Assembly: GCA_949283655.1 (NCBI GenBank)
Contig: CASDTH010000029.1
Coordinates: 1-37,806, forward strand
Length of the DNA stretch: 37,806 nucleotides
Direction of reading: 5' to 3'
Source of the DNA: an uncultured bacterium
Lineage (GTDB): Bacteria > Bacillota > Clostridia > Oscillospirales > Acutalibacteraceae
A program made the position numbers and the translations under genes. Shown piece by piece: positions 8,568-16,964 of this stretch. The notes under the pieces are model-generated. The model ran no database searches and was not told the DNA's origin. It worked only from the letters and a program-made list of their open reading frames with translations. Position 1 is the stretch's first letter. Each line of letters opens with the position of its first letter.

Positions 8568-8993
8568 ATGTTAAAGGGAATACCAAGCATTTTACCCCCG
8601 GAGCTGTTGAAAATTTTGATGGAGATGGGCCATGGGGACGAGCTCGTCCTGGGGGACGGGAATTTCCCCGCTGCGAGCAATGCGCAGCGCTTGGTCCGCT
8701 GCGACGGGCACGGCGTGCCGGAGCTGCTGGACGCAATCCTGACGCTCATGCCGCTAGATACTTATGTGGAGGCGCCCGTCGCCCTGATGGAGACGACGCA
8801 GGGCGACCCCCGCCCGGTGATCTGGGAGAAATACCGCGCCATTCTGGACGCGCACCAGAACAATGTGCAAACAGAAAAGATGGAACGGTTCGCTTTTTAT
8901 GAACGCGCAAGAAAGGCCTACGCCATTGTTGCCACGGGGGAAACCGCTCTCTATGCTAATCTCATTCTCAAAAAGGGCGTCGTCACAGAATAA
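8568..8993 (+). CDS. fucU: L-fucose mutarotase (RbsD/FucU family)
   Basis: RbsD/FucU proteins interconvert the alpha and beta anomers of sugars so that isomerase receives the right form. The 141-residue protein has the expected size and family features: an N-terminal LPPELLKILMEMGHGDELVLGDGNFP-type region with the catalytic His, and a C-terminal FYERARKAYAIVATGE segment. AAAGGAAA precedes the ATG at 8568. Its place between fucA and the kinase, in an operon with fucI, supports L-fucose rather than ribose as substrate. It stops 11 bp before the kinase start. Confidence 0.9.
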   Translation: MLKGIPSILPPELLKILMEMGHGDELVLGDGNFPAASNAQRLVRCDGHGVPELLDAILTLMPLDTYVEAPVALMETTQGDPRPVIWEKYRAILDAHQNNVQTEKMERFAFYERARKAYAIVATGETALYANLILKKGVVTE

Positions 8994-9004
8994 GGGGGGA
9001 TTGT

Positions 9005-10477
9005 ATGCAGCGCAAAACACGCGCGCTGGCCTTTGATTTCGGCGCATCGAGCGGGCGCGCCATCCTCGGCGCGTTTGACGGCGAGCGCATCCAAATGGAG
9101 GAGGTGCACCGCTTCTCCAACGACCCTGTTGCAATGCGCGGGACGTTGTATTGGGATTTGCCGCGCCAGTTTTATGAGATCAAGCAGGGCCTGCTCCAGG
9201 CAAAGCAGCGCGGCGGCTTTGACACCGTGGCTATCGACACTTGGGGCGTGGATTTCGGCCTGCTGGATGCGGATGGCTGCCTGCTGGAAAACCCCGTTCA
9301 CTACCGTGACCAGCGCACGAAGGGGCTGGTTGAGGAAAGCTTTCAAAAAATCCCACAGGAGGAGTTTTACCGGCTGACGGGGATTCAGTTCATGGAGCTC
9401 AACACAGTTTTTCAGCTCATGGCGCTGAAAAAGCAGCGCCCATCCCTGCTCGAGCGGGCGCAGACGCTGCTGTTTATGCCCGATCTTTTTAATTACCTGC
9501 TGACAGGCGAAAAGAAAACGGAGCTGACCATTGCCTCCACCTCGCAGCTGATGGATGCGAAAACAACCGGCTGGTCAAAGGAGGTGCTCGCCCGCCTCGG
9601 GCTGCCGGAGCGGCTGTTTACCCCCATCCTCCTGCCGGGCGCCGCCGTCGGCACGCTGGAGGAATCCATTTGTGAGGAGCTGGGGATACCCCCCGCACAG
9701 GTTGTGGCGGCTGCCTCGCACGATACGCAGAGCGCCGTTGCCGCTATCCCCACGCAAAAGAAGGATTTCCTCTTCATTAGCTGCGGCACGTGGTCACTGT
9801 TCGGCACGGAGCTGGAGCAGCCGCTCATCAACGAAACCTCCGCTGCCCTGAATATCACCAATGAGCGCGGTGTGGAGGGCACGGCCACGTTTCTGAAAAA
9901 TATCATCGGCCTGTGGCTCATTCAGGAGAGCCGCCGTCAATGGCGGCGAGAGGGCGCAGAGTACAGCTTTGCCGAGCTGGAGCGGCTGGCGCTGGAAGCC
10001 CCGCCCTTCCAGAGCTTTATTGACCCGGATGCGCCGGAGTTTGTGCCGCAGGGCGATATCCCCCGCCGCATACAGGCGTTTTGTGAAAAAACAGGGCAGC
10101 GCATCCCACAGACGGTGGGCGAAATCGTGCGCTGCATTTATGAGAGCCTCGCGCTGAAATACCGGCTGACCGCCGAGAAAATCCGCAGCTGCACCGGCCG
10201 GGAATACCGGGAGCTGCACGTGGTCGGCGGAGGGACAAAGGACCGCCTGCTCTGCCAGATGACGGCGGACGCCTGCGGCATGCCCGTGCTTGCAGGGCCG
10301 GTGGAGGCAACGGTGCTGGGCAACCTTGCTGTGCAGCTAATCGCCTGCGGCGCAATCAAAAGCATCCGCCAGGCCAGGCAGATCATTGCGCAGAGCGAAA
10401 TGCCCGCACGTTATGAGCCAAAGGATACGGAGCGTTGGGATAGCGCTTATCAGCAATTCATGCAATATATGATATAA
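9005..10477 (+). CDS. FGGY-family sugar kinase, probable L-fuculokinase
   Basis: It phosphorylates a ketose with ATP; here probably L-fuculose to L-fuculose-1-phosphate. The 490-residue protein begins with the ATPase phosphate loop [15 protein letters not shown], continues with [11 protein letters not shown] near 80-90 and HYRDQRT, and carries the C-terminal nucleotide-binding signature [17 protein letters not shown]. By sequence style (GASSGR, FSNDPV) it resembles rhamnulokinase RhaB more than E. coli FucK, but no rhamnose isomerase is present and the flanking genes are fucose genes, so I read it as the fuculokinase of this operon. AAGGGGGG lies 6 nt before the ATG, and the following gene starts 30 bp downstream. 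Confidence 0.85.
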   Translation: MQRKTRALAFDFGASSGRAILGAFDGERIQMEEVHRFSNDPVAMRGTLYWDLPRQFYEIKQGLLQAKQRGGFDTVAIDTWGVDFGLLDADGCLLENPVHYRDQRTKGLVEESFQKIPQEEFYRLTGIQFMELNTVFQLMALKKQRPSLLERAQTLLFMPDLFNYLLTGEKKTELTIASTSQLMDAKTTGWSKEVLARLGLPERLFTPILLPGAAVGTLEESICEELGIPPAQVVAAASHDTQSAVAAIPTQKKDFLFISCGTWSLFGTELEQPLINETSAALNITNERGVEGTATFLKNIIGLWLIQESRRQWRREGAEYSFAELERLALEAPPFQSFIDPDAPEFVPQGDIPRRIQAFCEKTGQRIPQTVGEIVRCIYESLALKYRLTAEKIRSCTGREYRELHVVGGGTKDRLLCQMTADACGMPVLAGPVEATVLGNLAVQLIACGAIKSIRQARQIIAQSEMPARYEPKDTERWDSAYQQFMQYMI

Positions 10478-10506
10478 TTTATCAATTTGAAAGGGAGATG
10501 CTGAAC

Positions 10507-12267
10507 ATGGCAAAGGCAAAAATCGGAATCCGGCCAATTATTGACGGCCGCTGGGGCGGCGTGCGCGAGGGCCTGGAGGGGAAAACCATGGCAATGGCGC
10601 AGGCCTCCAAAAAGCTGATTGAAGAGAATGTGTTTTACACCGACGGCACGCCGGTCGAATGCGTGATCTCCCCCTGCACAATTGGCGGCGGCGCGGAGGC
10701 GGCAAAGTGCGCGGAATTCTTCGCAACGCAGAATGTGTGCGCTACGCTCTCCGTCACCCCCTGCTGGTGCTACGGCAGCGAGACGATGGACCTTGACCCG
10801 CTGACCATCAAGGCCGTCTGGGGTTTTAACGGCACGGAGCGCCCCGGCGCGGTGTATCTCGCTGCGGCGATGGCAGCCCATGCGCAGCGTGGCCTGCCCG
10901 CTTTTTCGATCTATGGGCACGATGTGCAGGATGTGGATGACAACACCATCCCCGCAGATGTGGCGGAAAAAATCCTCCGCTTTGCACGCTGTGCGGCGGC
11001 GGTGGGCCAGATGCGCAACAAGGCCTATGTGGGCATCGGCGCGGTGGCGATGGGCATCGCCGGCTCCAACTGCGACGCGCAATTTTTGCAGGAGTACCTC
11101 GGCATCCGCGCGGAATGGGTGGATATGTCTGAGGTGCAGCGCCGCTATCAGCTGGATATCTATGATAAGGAAGAATTTGAAAAAGCCTATGCCTGGACGC
11201 GTGCGCACTGCAGGGAGGGCTTTGATAAAAACGCCAACCCCCATGACCGGGAGCGCAAGGAATACGAGTGGGATTTCGTTGTGAAGATGACGCTCATTTG
11301 CCGCGACATCCTCTTTGGCAATGAGAAGCTCAACGATATCGGCCGCCATGAGGAGGCACTTGGGCGCAATGCGATCCTCGGCGGCTTCCAGGGCCAGCGG
11401 ATGTGGACGGATTTCATGCCCAACGGCGATTTTACCGAGGCAATGCTCAACTCCAGCTTTGACTGGAATGGCAAAAAGGAGCCCATCACCTTTGCGACCG
11501 AAAACGACGGGTTAAACGGCCTTGCGATGCTCTTCGGCAAGCTGCTGACCGGAACGGCCAGCGTGTTTGCGGATGTGCGTACCTATTGGAGCCCGGAGGC
11601 CGTGCAGCGCGTGACCGGCAAAACGCCGGAGGGCCCGGCGGCGGGTGGCTTTATCCATCTTATCAATTCCGGCGCGGCAGCGCTTGACGCAACCGGCGTC
11701 TGCCAGGATGCGTCGGGCAAAAAACTCATCAAAAAGTGGTGGGATGTGACGGATGCGGACATTGAGGCCATGACTGCGGCGACTGACTGGTGCCCGGCCG
11801 ACCTGGGCTATTTCCGCGGCGGCGGATTCTCCTCCCACTTTAAAACGCAGGCGGAGATGCCGGTGACGATGATCCGCGTGAATCTCATCAAGGGCATCGG
11901 GCCGGTGCTTCAGCTCGCGGAGGGCTACACCGTCACCCTGCCGGACGAGATCCATGACATTCTGGATAAGCGCACGGACCCCACCTGGCCGACCACCTGG
12001 TTTGTGCCCCGCCTGACCGGCAAGGGCGCGTTTAAGGATGTGTATTCCGTGATGGCAAACTGGGGCGCCAACCATGGCTCCCTGACCTATGGGCACATCG
12101 GTAAGGATTTGATTACCCTTGCCAGCATGCTGCGTATTCCGGTTGCGCTGCACAATGTGGCGGATGACGACCTCTACCGCCCGCACGCCTGGGCGGCCTT
12201 TGGCACGAAGGATCTGGAGGGGGCGGATTACAGGGCCTGCGCAGCCTATGGGCCGCTTTACCGCTAA
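10507..12267 (+). CDS. fucI: L-fucose isomerase
   Basis: FucI converts L-fucose to L-fuculose in the cytoplasm with Mn2+. The 586-residue protein is close to the 591 residues of the E. coli enzyme and retains its conserved segments: the N-terminal [15 protein letters not shown], the metal-binding Glu in [10 protein letters not shown], the Asp in [18 protein letters not shown] and the His in [14 protein letters not shown]. An ATG three codons earlier (10498) lies inside the AAAGGGAG ribosome site, so I place the start at 10507. It is the last gene of the fucose operon and is followed by a strong terminator. No frame or motif damage is visible. Confidence 0.97.
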   Translation: MAKAKIGIRPIIDGRWGGVREGLEGKTMAMAQASKKLIEENVFYTDGTPVECVISPCTIGGGAEAAKCAEFFATQNVCATLSVTPCWCYGSETMDLDPLTIKAVWGFNGTERPGAVYLAAAMAAHAQRGLPAFSIYGHDVQDVDDNTIPADVAEKILRFARCAAAVGQMRNKAYVGIGAVAMGIAGSNCDAQFLQEYLGIRAEWVDMSEVQRRYQLDIYDKEEFEKAYAWTRAHCREGFDKNANPHDRERKEYEWDFVVKMTLICRDILFGNEKLNDIGRHEEALGRNAILGGFQGQRMWTDFMPNGDFTEAMLNSSFDWNGKKEPITFATENDGLNGLAMLFGKLLTGTASVFADVRTYWSPEAVQRVTGKTPEGPAAGGFIHLINSGAAALDATGVCQDASGKKLIKKWWDVTDADIEAMTAATDWCPADLGYFRGGGFSSHFKTQAEMPVTMIRVNLIKGIGPVLQLAEGYTVTLPDEIHDILDKRTDPTWPTTWFVPRLTGKGAFKDVYSVMANWGANHGSLTYGHIGKDLITLASMLRIPVALHNVADDDLYRPHAWAAFGTKDLEGADYRACAAYGPLYR

Positions 12268-12300
12268 TCGCCTCAGTGCGCTCGTTCTGAAATGATTGAT

Positions 12301-12340
12301 GCCGCCACAGAATGGCAAGCTCCATTCTGTGGCGGCATTT
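12301..12340 (+). terminator. Terminator of the fucose operon
   Basis: GCCGCCACAGAATGG at 12301-12315 pairs perfectly with 12322-12336 around a 6-nt loop (15 bp), followed by ATTTT. Its core, CAGAATGG-N6-CCATTCTG, recurs in the terminator after the next gene. Confidence 0.88.
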
Positions 12341-12422
12341 TAAAACGGCGGCAATTTTTGCCCGGAAAAAGCCGGGAGATCACCGTTATGTTTATGCGAT
12401 ACTGGGGCTGGAGGTGAAACAG

Positions 12423-13301
12423 ATGGAGATGCTTGAGCATTGGAATGCTGCCATTGCATATATTGAGCGGAATCTGTGCACAGAGTGCGACCCCGGCAAG
12501 GCGGCAGGCATTGCGTGTGTGACAGAGGATAGCTTTCTGCGGTTTTTCAGCTATATGACCGGTATGACGCTGAGCCAATATATACGGCGCCGCCGCCTGA
12601 CCCTTGCAGCGCAGGAGCTGAGGGAGAGCACGCTTCGCGTAATTGACATAGCGGTCAAATACGGCTACGACAGCGCAGATGCCTTTTCCAGAGCGTTTGC
12701 AAAGCAGCATGGGGCCACACCCGCAGCTTATCGCAAAAACGGTGGCTGGCTGAAAGTGTATCCCCCCGTTTCGTTCCACATTATGGTGAAAGGGGCAGTG
12801 GAAATGAATTGCAGAATGCTGGAGAGCCCTGGAGTAGAGGTCTTTGGAGTGCCAAAGCGGTTTGACGGGCAGGGCTATCCAACGAGGGAAGCGCTCCGCC
12901 ACATCATGTGGGACCGAGATTGTGAGAATGTGCCCGGGCAAATTTGTGAGGGGGAATGGAATCAGCCCGGGAACACGGCCTATGACGGCGCGTGGTACGG
13001 TATATGGCGGGATGGAAACTACATGATTGCCCGCGAAAAAAAGGAGACGCAAAACGGACGGCTGGAAAAACAGCGCTTACCGGCAGGTACTTATGCGGCG
13101 TTTCGGACAAAACGCGGCGGGCTTGCGTGGGAGGAGATCCCCAAGCTGTTTGCATTGGCGTTTGACTCCTGGCTGCCCTCCTCGGGCTACCGGCAAAAAG
13201 GAGATTTGGCCATAGAGGTGCTACACCTGTGGACGGACCACAGCCTGCGCCAGGCAAACAGGTATTATGAGCTTTGGGTGCCGGTTGAAAAACTGCCGTA
13301 A
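12423..13301 (+). CDS. AraC-family regulator with GyrI-like effector domain
   Basis: A transcription factor with two AraC-type helix-turn-helix units at the N-terminus (residues about 8-105; VTEDSFLRFFSYMTGMTLSQYIRRRRL and IDIAVKYGYDSADAFSRAFAKQHGATPAAYR regions) and a C-terminal half (about 130-290) of the GyrI/AraC effector-binding type, as in Rob-like regulators that bind small hydrophobic compounds or drugs. Length 292. GGAGGTGA lies 5 nt before the ATG at 12423; the frame extends upstream but would run back into the fucose terminator. It lies directly after the fucose operon but between two terminators, so it is its own unit. A role in fucose control is possible but unproven; a drug- or metabolite-sensing role fits the domain type better. 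Confidence 0.88.
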   Translation: MEMLEHWNAAIAYIERNLCTECDPGKAAGIACVTEDSFLRFFSYMTGMTLSQYIRRRRLTLAAQELRESTLRVIDIAVKYGYDSADAFSRAFAKQHGATPAAYRKNGGWLKVYPPVSFHIMVKGAVEMNCRMLESPGVEVFGVPKRFDGQGYPTREALRHIMWDRDCENVPGQICEGEWNQPGNTAYDGAWYGIWRDGNYMIAREKKETQNGRLEKQRLPAGTYAAFRTKRGGLAWEEIPKLFALAFDSWLPSSGYRQKGDLAIEVLHLWTDHSLRQANRYYELWVPVEKLP

Positions 13302-13339
13302 GGAAATGCCTTGCCGCCAAAAGGAGAAAGGGACTTATC

Positions 13340-13376
13340 ACCGCAGAATGGAACGCTCCATTCTGCGGTGTTTTTA
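13340..13376 (+). terminator. Terminator after the AraC-type gene
   Basis: ACCGCAGAATGGA at 13340-13352 pairs perfectly with TCCATTCTGCGGT at 13357-13369, followed by GTTTTTA. It has a 13-bp stem and a U-rich tail and closely resembles the hairpin at 12301-12336. Confidence 0.87.
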
Positions 13377-13400
13377 TATGGCGAAAGCAGAGCTAAAATA

Positions 13401-13417
13401 ATTTGCAAAGTATACTT
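13401..13417 (+). promoter_or_regulatory. Operator-like repeat A upstream of the XRE promoter
   Basis: ATTTGCAAAGTATACTT ends in the perfect palindrome AAGTATACTT. It overlaps the -35 box of the downstream promoter and has a near copy at 13447-13463 (15 of 17 positions identical). Likely binding site for the XRE regulator. Confidence 0.6.
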
Positions 13418-13444
13418 GACAAAAAATGCAAAGCAAGCTATACT
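13416..13444 (+). promoter_or_regulatory. Promoter of the XRE regulator/membrane protein pair
   Basis: TTGACA at 13416-13421 and TATACT at 13439-13444 are exactly 17 bp apart, a near-consensus sigma-A promoter. It is bracketed by the two palindromic repeats, so strong expression under repression is expected. Confidence 0.9.
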
Positions 13445-13446
13445 AA

Positions 13447-13463
13447 ATTTGCAAAGTTAACTT
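13447..13463 (+). promoter_or_regulatory. Operator-like repeat B at the XRE transcription start
   Basis: ATTTGCAAAGTTAACTT contains the palindrome AAAGTTAACTTT (13453-13464) and lies just past the -10 box, at the expected transcription start. It is a direct repeat of 13401-13417 with a 46-bp centre-to-centre distance. Confidence 0.6.
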
Positions 13464-13486
13464 TACATTAAAAGGAGGCAGAGGGT

Positions 13487-13684
13487 TTGGAGAATCATAT
13501 CGCCGCACTCCGTAAGGAACGCAGGCTCTCTCAGGAGGAGCTTGCGCAGGCGGTCGGCGTATCGCGGCAGACAATCACCTCCCTGGAGGTGGGAAAGTAT
13601 ACCGCGTCCCTCCCGCTGGCGTTTCGGCTGGCACGCTATTTTGGATGTGCGATTGAGGATTTATTTATTTTTGAGGAGGAATGA
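13487..13684 (+). CDS. Small XRE/Cro-type transcriptional regulator
   Basis: A 65-residue protein that is almost only a Cro/CI helix-turn-helix: LSQEELAQAVGVSRQTITSLEVGKY (about 14-38) followed by a helix ending AIEDLFIFEEE. Regulators of this size are usually autorepressors paired with a downstream membrane protein. It starts with TTG at 13487, since AAAGGAGG lies 8 nt before it and no ATG is available in the right place. The stop is 4 bp before the next gene, so the two are certainly co-transcribed. The two palindromic repeats around its promoter are the obvious candidate targets. Confidence 0.88.
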   Translation: MENHIAALRKERRLSQEELAQAVGVSRQTITSLEVGKYTASLPLAFRLARYFGCAIEDLFIFEEE

Positions 13685-13688
13685 AGCT

Positions 13689-14159
13689 ATGGAAAGAATC
13701 AACACGAACCAGCTGAAATCATACAGAAAAACGATGATTTTCAGGGGAATCCTCGTATGGGTTCCGTCTATTCTCTCCGCTGTGAGCATGCTGCTCTTCC
13801 GGTTTGCATGGAGTCCATTTCCCCAGCGACCTTTGAGCGATTTCGGCAGCGGGTTTCAGGCGGGCATGGTGCTGTCGTTGCTGGTGTGCAGCTTTGTCTC
13901 TTTGATCAGCACAATTCTCACCTGCCGAAACCCGGTAAAACTCAAAAAAGCTTATGTAGAGGAGATGGATGAACGCACGCAGCTGATTAGCCGAAAAGCG
14001 TTTTCTGCCGTTGGATGGGCGTTTTTCCTGGTGCTTCCGCCTGCTATGCTGACAGCGATGTTTTTCAGCAGCGCCGTTGGCTTGACGCTTTTGGCCGTTT
14101 TTCTCTTTTTCCTTGCTGTTTTGCTGGTTTCGCTTGTCTATTACAGGCGCAGGCTATGA
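13689..14159 (+). CDS. Membrane protein paired with the XRE regulator
   Basis: A 156-residue protein with four likely membrane helices (about 17-36, 58-80, 105-125 and 128-150). A cytoplasmic stretch in the middle, KKAYVEEMDERTQLISRKA, is the type of motif found in small membrane proteins encoded next to XRE regulators in Firmicutes (DUF2178-like). The function of this group is unknown to me. The start at 13689 follows GAGGAATGAAGCT, whose GAGGA overlaps the regulator's stop. A longer version of the frame begins inside the regulator gene and is not needed. Confidence 0.78.
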   Translation: MERINTNQLKSYRKTMIFRGILVWVPSILSAVSMLLFRFAWSPFPQRPLSDFGSGFQAGMVLSLLVCSFVSLISTILTCRNPVKLKKAYVEEMDERTQLISRKAFSAVGWAFFLVLPPAMLTAMFFSSAVGLTLLAVFLFFLAVLLVSLVYYRRRL

Positions 14160-14181
14160 TCAAAATGGCAGGAGAAAAGGC

Positions 14182-14210
14182 TTGACGGAGTGGATGAAGT
14201 TTTCTATACT
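14182..14210 (+). promoter_or_regulatory. Promoter of the ABC exporter operon
   Basis: TTGACG at 14182-14187 and TATACT at 14205-14210, spacing 17 bp, 66 bp before the ATPase start. The palindromes seen at the XRE promoter are not repeated here. Confidence 0.82.
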
Positions 14211-14275
14211 AAACCCATTGAAAAATAATTCTATTAGAAAGGCAGTTTTACACTGCCTGTGAAAGGAGTGATTCT

Positions 14276-15187
14276 ATGCGGCTGACCACTGAGCAAATTA
14301 CCAAAAGCTTTGGCGAGAAACAGGTGCTCAAGGGGATCGACCTGAGCGTTGAGAGTGGGCGCGCGCTTGGCCTGCTCGGGCGCAACGGCGCCGGCAAAAC
14401 GACGATGATCCGCATTATCATGCAGGTTTTTCACCCTGACAGCGGGCAGGTGCTGCTGGATGGCAAGCCTCTGGATACCAACCGGGTGAAAATCGGCTAC
14501 CTGCCGGAGGAGCGTGGCCTGTATCCCAAAAAGGTGATTCTGGAGCAGCTGCTCTACTTTGCAGCGCTACAGGGTGTGCCTGCCCGCCAGGCAAAAAAGG
14601 ATGCGCTGCGATTGCTGGACCGGCTCGGCATGGGCGAATACGCTGGCAAAAAGCTGGATACGCTCTCCAAGGGTAACCAGCAGAAGATCCAGCTGGTTGC
14701 AACACTCATCTGCAACCCGCAGATTGTTATCCTCGACGAGCCGTTTTCCGGCCTTGACCCGGTGAATGCAATGCTTCTGGAGGAGCTCGTAAAGGAGTGC
14801 ATCCAGCAGGGGAAGCTCGTGCTTTTCTCCAGTCATCAGATGAATTATGTGGAGGCGTTCTGCAATGAGATTGCGATCCTCAGCCAGGGGAAGATCGTCC
14901 TCTCCGGCAATATCCGCGAGATCAAGCGTGGCTATGAGCGGAACCGGCTGGTGATCTCTACCCAGCAGCTGGAGAACGTGCAGCGGTGGGCAGAGCAGCT
15001 GCCGGCGGAGGTGGTCACGCAGACGCAGCAGGAGGAGGGCGAGCTCGTGGTGACCCTTGCAGACAGCGGCAGGAAGGATGCGTTTCTAGCCGCGCTGACG
15101 GGCCAGGGCTTTGATATCGACGGCTTTCGCGTTTATGAGCCATCCCTCAACGATATTTTTGTTAACTTCACGGAGGGAGCGGTATGA
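14276..15187 (+). CDS. ABC transporter ATP-binding protein (NatA-like)
   Basis: Energises the permease encoded next to it. In 303 residues it carries Walker A GRNGAGKTT (35-43), a signature loop LSKGNQQK (130-137), Walker B VILDEP (151-156) with D-loop SGLDP, and the switch His at 187. The C-terminal 80 residues form the DUF4162-type extension common in this subfamily (up to the EPSLNDIFVNFTEGAV ending), as in NatA, the ATPase of Na+ exporters. GAAAGGAG lies 7 nt before the ATG. It overlaps the permease gene by 4 bp (ATGA). Substrate unknown: Na+ export, antimicrobial peptide efflux or another exporter role are all possible. Confidence 0.93.
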   Translation: MRLTTEQITKSFGEKQVLKGIDLSVESGRALGLLGRNGAGKTTMIRIIMQVFHPDSGQVLLDGKPLDTNRVKIGYLPEERGLYPKKVILEQLLYFAALQGVPARQAKKDALRLLDRLGMGEYAGKKLDTLSKGNQQKIQLVATLICNPQIVILDEPFSGLDPVNAMLLEELVKECIQQGKLVLFSSHQMNYVEAFCNEIAILSQGKIVLSGNIREIKRGYERNRLVISTQQLENVQRWAEQLPAEVVTQTQQEEGELVVTLADSGRKDAFLAALTGQGFDIDGFRVYEPSLNDIFVNFTEGAV

Positions 15188-16434
15188 GGCAGTTTTTTGC
15201 GGTATTTCGGTTTGAATTTAAAAATTATGCCAAAAACAAAGTATTCATCGCTATTACACTGTTGGCAATCCTCTTGCTCGGCGGTGTGCTGTTTTTTCCC
15301 CGCATTCGAGAAGCCTTTGGCGCCAGCGCCCCGGTAGAGGACCCCAGACAGGAGCGCGAGCTTGTGGCGCTGGCGGACGCATCTGGCGCGGATGCGCAGG
15401 CGAGCCTTGCCTTCTTCTCCGCCGCCCTTCCGCAGTATGAATGGGAGCTGGCAAATGCGGATGAGGCTGCGCTCAAGGCAGAGGTGGAGCAAGGCGGTTA
15501 CCGTTTTGCCCTGATCCTGCAGGCTCCGTTGAAATACCAATATATTGTGGGCAATATCAGCATGACGGATACGGTCTCCCTCATGCTTGATGAGTTGATT
15601 GTTTCCAAATATCAAGCGGAGACGATGCAGCAGCTCGGCCTCACGGCGCAGCAATCGCAGCAGCTGCTTTCCGCAAAGGCGGAGGGGGAGACGGTCACCA
15701 CCGGCAAGGATCAAATGAAGAGCTATTTCTACACCTTTATCCTGATGTTTGCCCTGTATATGACAATTTTGATGTATGGCCAGTTTGTTGCACAGAGCGT
15801 GGTCACAGAGAAAAGCTCCAAGGCGATGGAGTTGCTGATCACTTCCGCGAAGCCGGGTAGCCTCATGTTTGGCAAGGTGTTCGGCACAGGGCTTGCGGGG
15901 CTGGTACAGCTCGTGCTGATTGTGGGCTCCGCATTCCTGTTCTTTAACCTCAACCGCAGCTATTGGGACAGCGGCTCAGTAATCACCTCTCTGTTTGATA
16001 TGCCGCTTGAGCTGGTGCTCTACACGCTCCTGTTTTTTGTGGCGGGGTATTTCCTCTATGCGTTCCTCTTTGGCGCGCTCGCGTCGCTTGCCAGCCGGAT
16101 GGAGGATGTCAATACTCTGGTCATGCCGGTCATGCTGATCTTTGTTGCCTCCTTTATGGCGACGCTCTTCTCCATGGTCAGCGGGAATGTGGATAGTACG
16201 CTGATGAAGGTGCTCTCCTTTGTGCCGTTCACCTCACCGATGGCTATGTTTGCCCGCATCGCGATGAGCGAGGTGGCTGCGGCTCAAATCATCCTTTCTA
16301 TCGTGATTCTGATCGCTTCGATTATCGGGATTGGTTTCCTCGCGGCGGGGATTTACCGCGTGGGGGTGCTGATGTATGGCAAGCCGCCGAAGCCAAAGGA
16401 GCTTGCGCGTATCCTGCGCGGCGCGAAGGGATAA
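15184..16434 (+). CDS. ABC-2 type permease (NatB-like)
   Basis: Membrane subunit of the exporter. The 416-residue protein has one N-terminal helix (about 15-36), a large extracytoplasmic domain (about 40-180), then five helices (FYTFILMFALYMTILMYG; LVQLVLIVGSAFLFF; LVLYTLLFFVAGYFLYAFL; LVMPVMLIFVASFMATLF; IILSIVILIASIIGIGFLAAG). This 1+5 layout with the motif VVTEKSSKAMELLITSAKPGSLMFGK between helices two and three is that of NatB and related ABC-2 permeases. It starts inside the ATPase stop codon, so translation is coupled. The end of the operon is followed by a weak hairpin near 16498-16551. Confidence 0.9.
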   Translation: MRQFFAVFRFEFKNYAKNKVFIAITLLAILLLGGVLFFPRIREAFGASAPVEDPRQERELVALADASGADAQASLAFFSAALPQYEWELANADEAALKAEVEQGGYRFALILQAPLKYQYIVGNISMTDTVSLMLDELIVSKYQAETMQQLGLTAQQSQQLLSAKAEGETVTTGKDQMKSYFYTFILMFALYMTILMYGQFVAQSVVTEKSSKAMELLITSAKPGSLMFGKVFGTGLAGLVQLVLIVGSAFLFFNLNRSYWDSGSVITSLFDMPLELVLYTLLFFVAGYFLYAFLFGALASLASRMEDVNTLVMPVMLIFVASFMATLFSMVSGNVDSTLMKVLSFVPFTSPMAMFARIAMSEVAAAQIILSIVILIASIIGIGFLAAGIYRVGVLMYGKPPKPKELARILRGAKG

Positions 16435-16826
16435 AAAGCCAATCTGATTTTTGCGCACGAATTACAGCGGCCAGAGCAGCTAAAACAAGAGCATAAGCCC
16501 ACAGCCCCTTTGCATGCATGCAGTGCTGTTTCTGCACGGAGAGGCTGTGGGTTATTCCATATTGCTTTTGGGTGCGTACGGAGCCATCTCTATCGGTCAA
16601 AAGCATTTTAGCCGGCCAAGCTTGCCGCGCGCAGCGGGCGCCTTTGCACGCTGGCGGGGTGTGGGCAGGTAGCGGGACGCAAAAAGAGAAAGGAAAACGC
16701 AGGGGGGATACACGCCGGACGCACCAGTTGCCCAGGCGGGGAAAAACAGCTGCTCGACTGGGCAGTTTTCAGCGAACTTTTCCAATACAAGTAAAACATT
16801 CCACATTGGTTTTTCACGGAAGAAGG
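16435..16826. other. Gap between the ABC operon and spoVT
   Basis: No supported gene. A 9-bp stem, CCCACAGCC at 16498-16506 with GGCTGTGGG at 16543-16551, encloses a loop that can itself form GTGC/GCAC; it may terminate the ABC operon, though the following TTATTCCATATTGCTTTT is only weakly U-rich. The rest, up to the spoVT promoter, shows nothing recognisable. Confidence 0.4.
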
Positions 16827-16855
16827 GTATAAAAATTTCCACAGGGCAGATACTA
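16827..16855 (+). promoter_or_regulatory. Possible sigma-G-type promoter of spoVT
   Basis: GTATA at 16827-16831 matches the -35 pattern GHATR of forespore sigma factors; 17 bp later GATACTA (16849-16855) matches the -10 pattern CATWMTA except at the first base. spoVT of Bacillus subtilis depends on sigma-G, so the position, 110 bp before the start codon, is sensible. No consensus sigma-A promoter competes with it. Confidence 0.4.
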
Positions 16856-16964
16856 TTTTTGCTTTCACCAGCATAGAATGAGAGCTTTCACCCTGTTTGA
16901 AATCCCAATTTACCCGGGCTCCTCCCGGCGGTCAATGAAAAAATAATGGAGGCGTTATCTGTTC

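Noticed and set aside
16322..16606. Small membrane-like protein on the minus strand
   Set aside because: No ribosome site, overlaps the end of the ABC permease and a hairpin, and the tail is random-looking.
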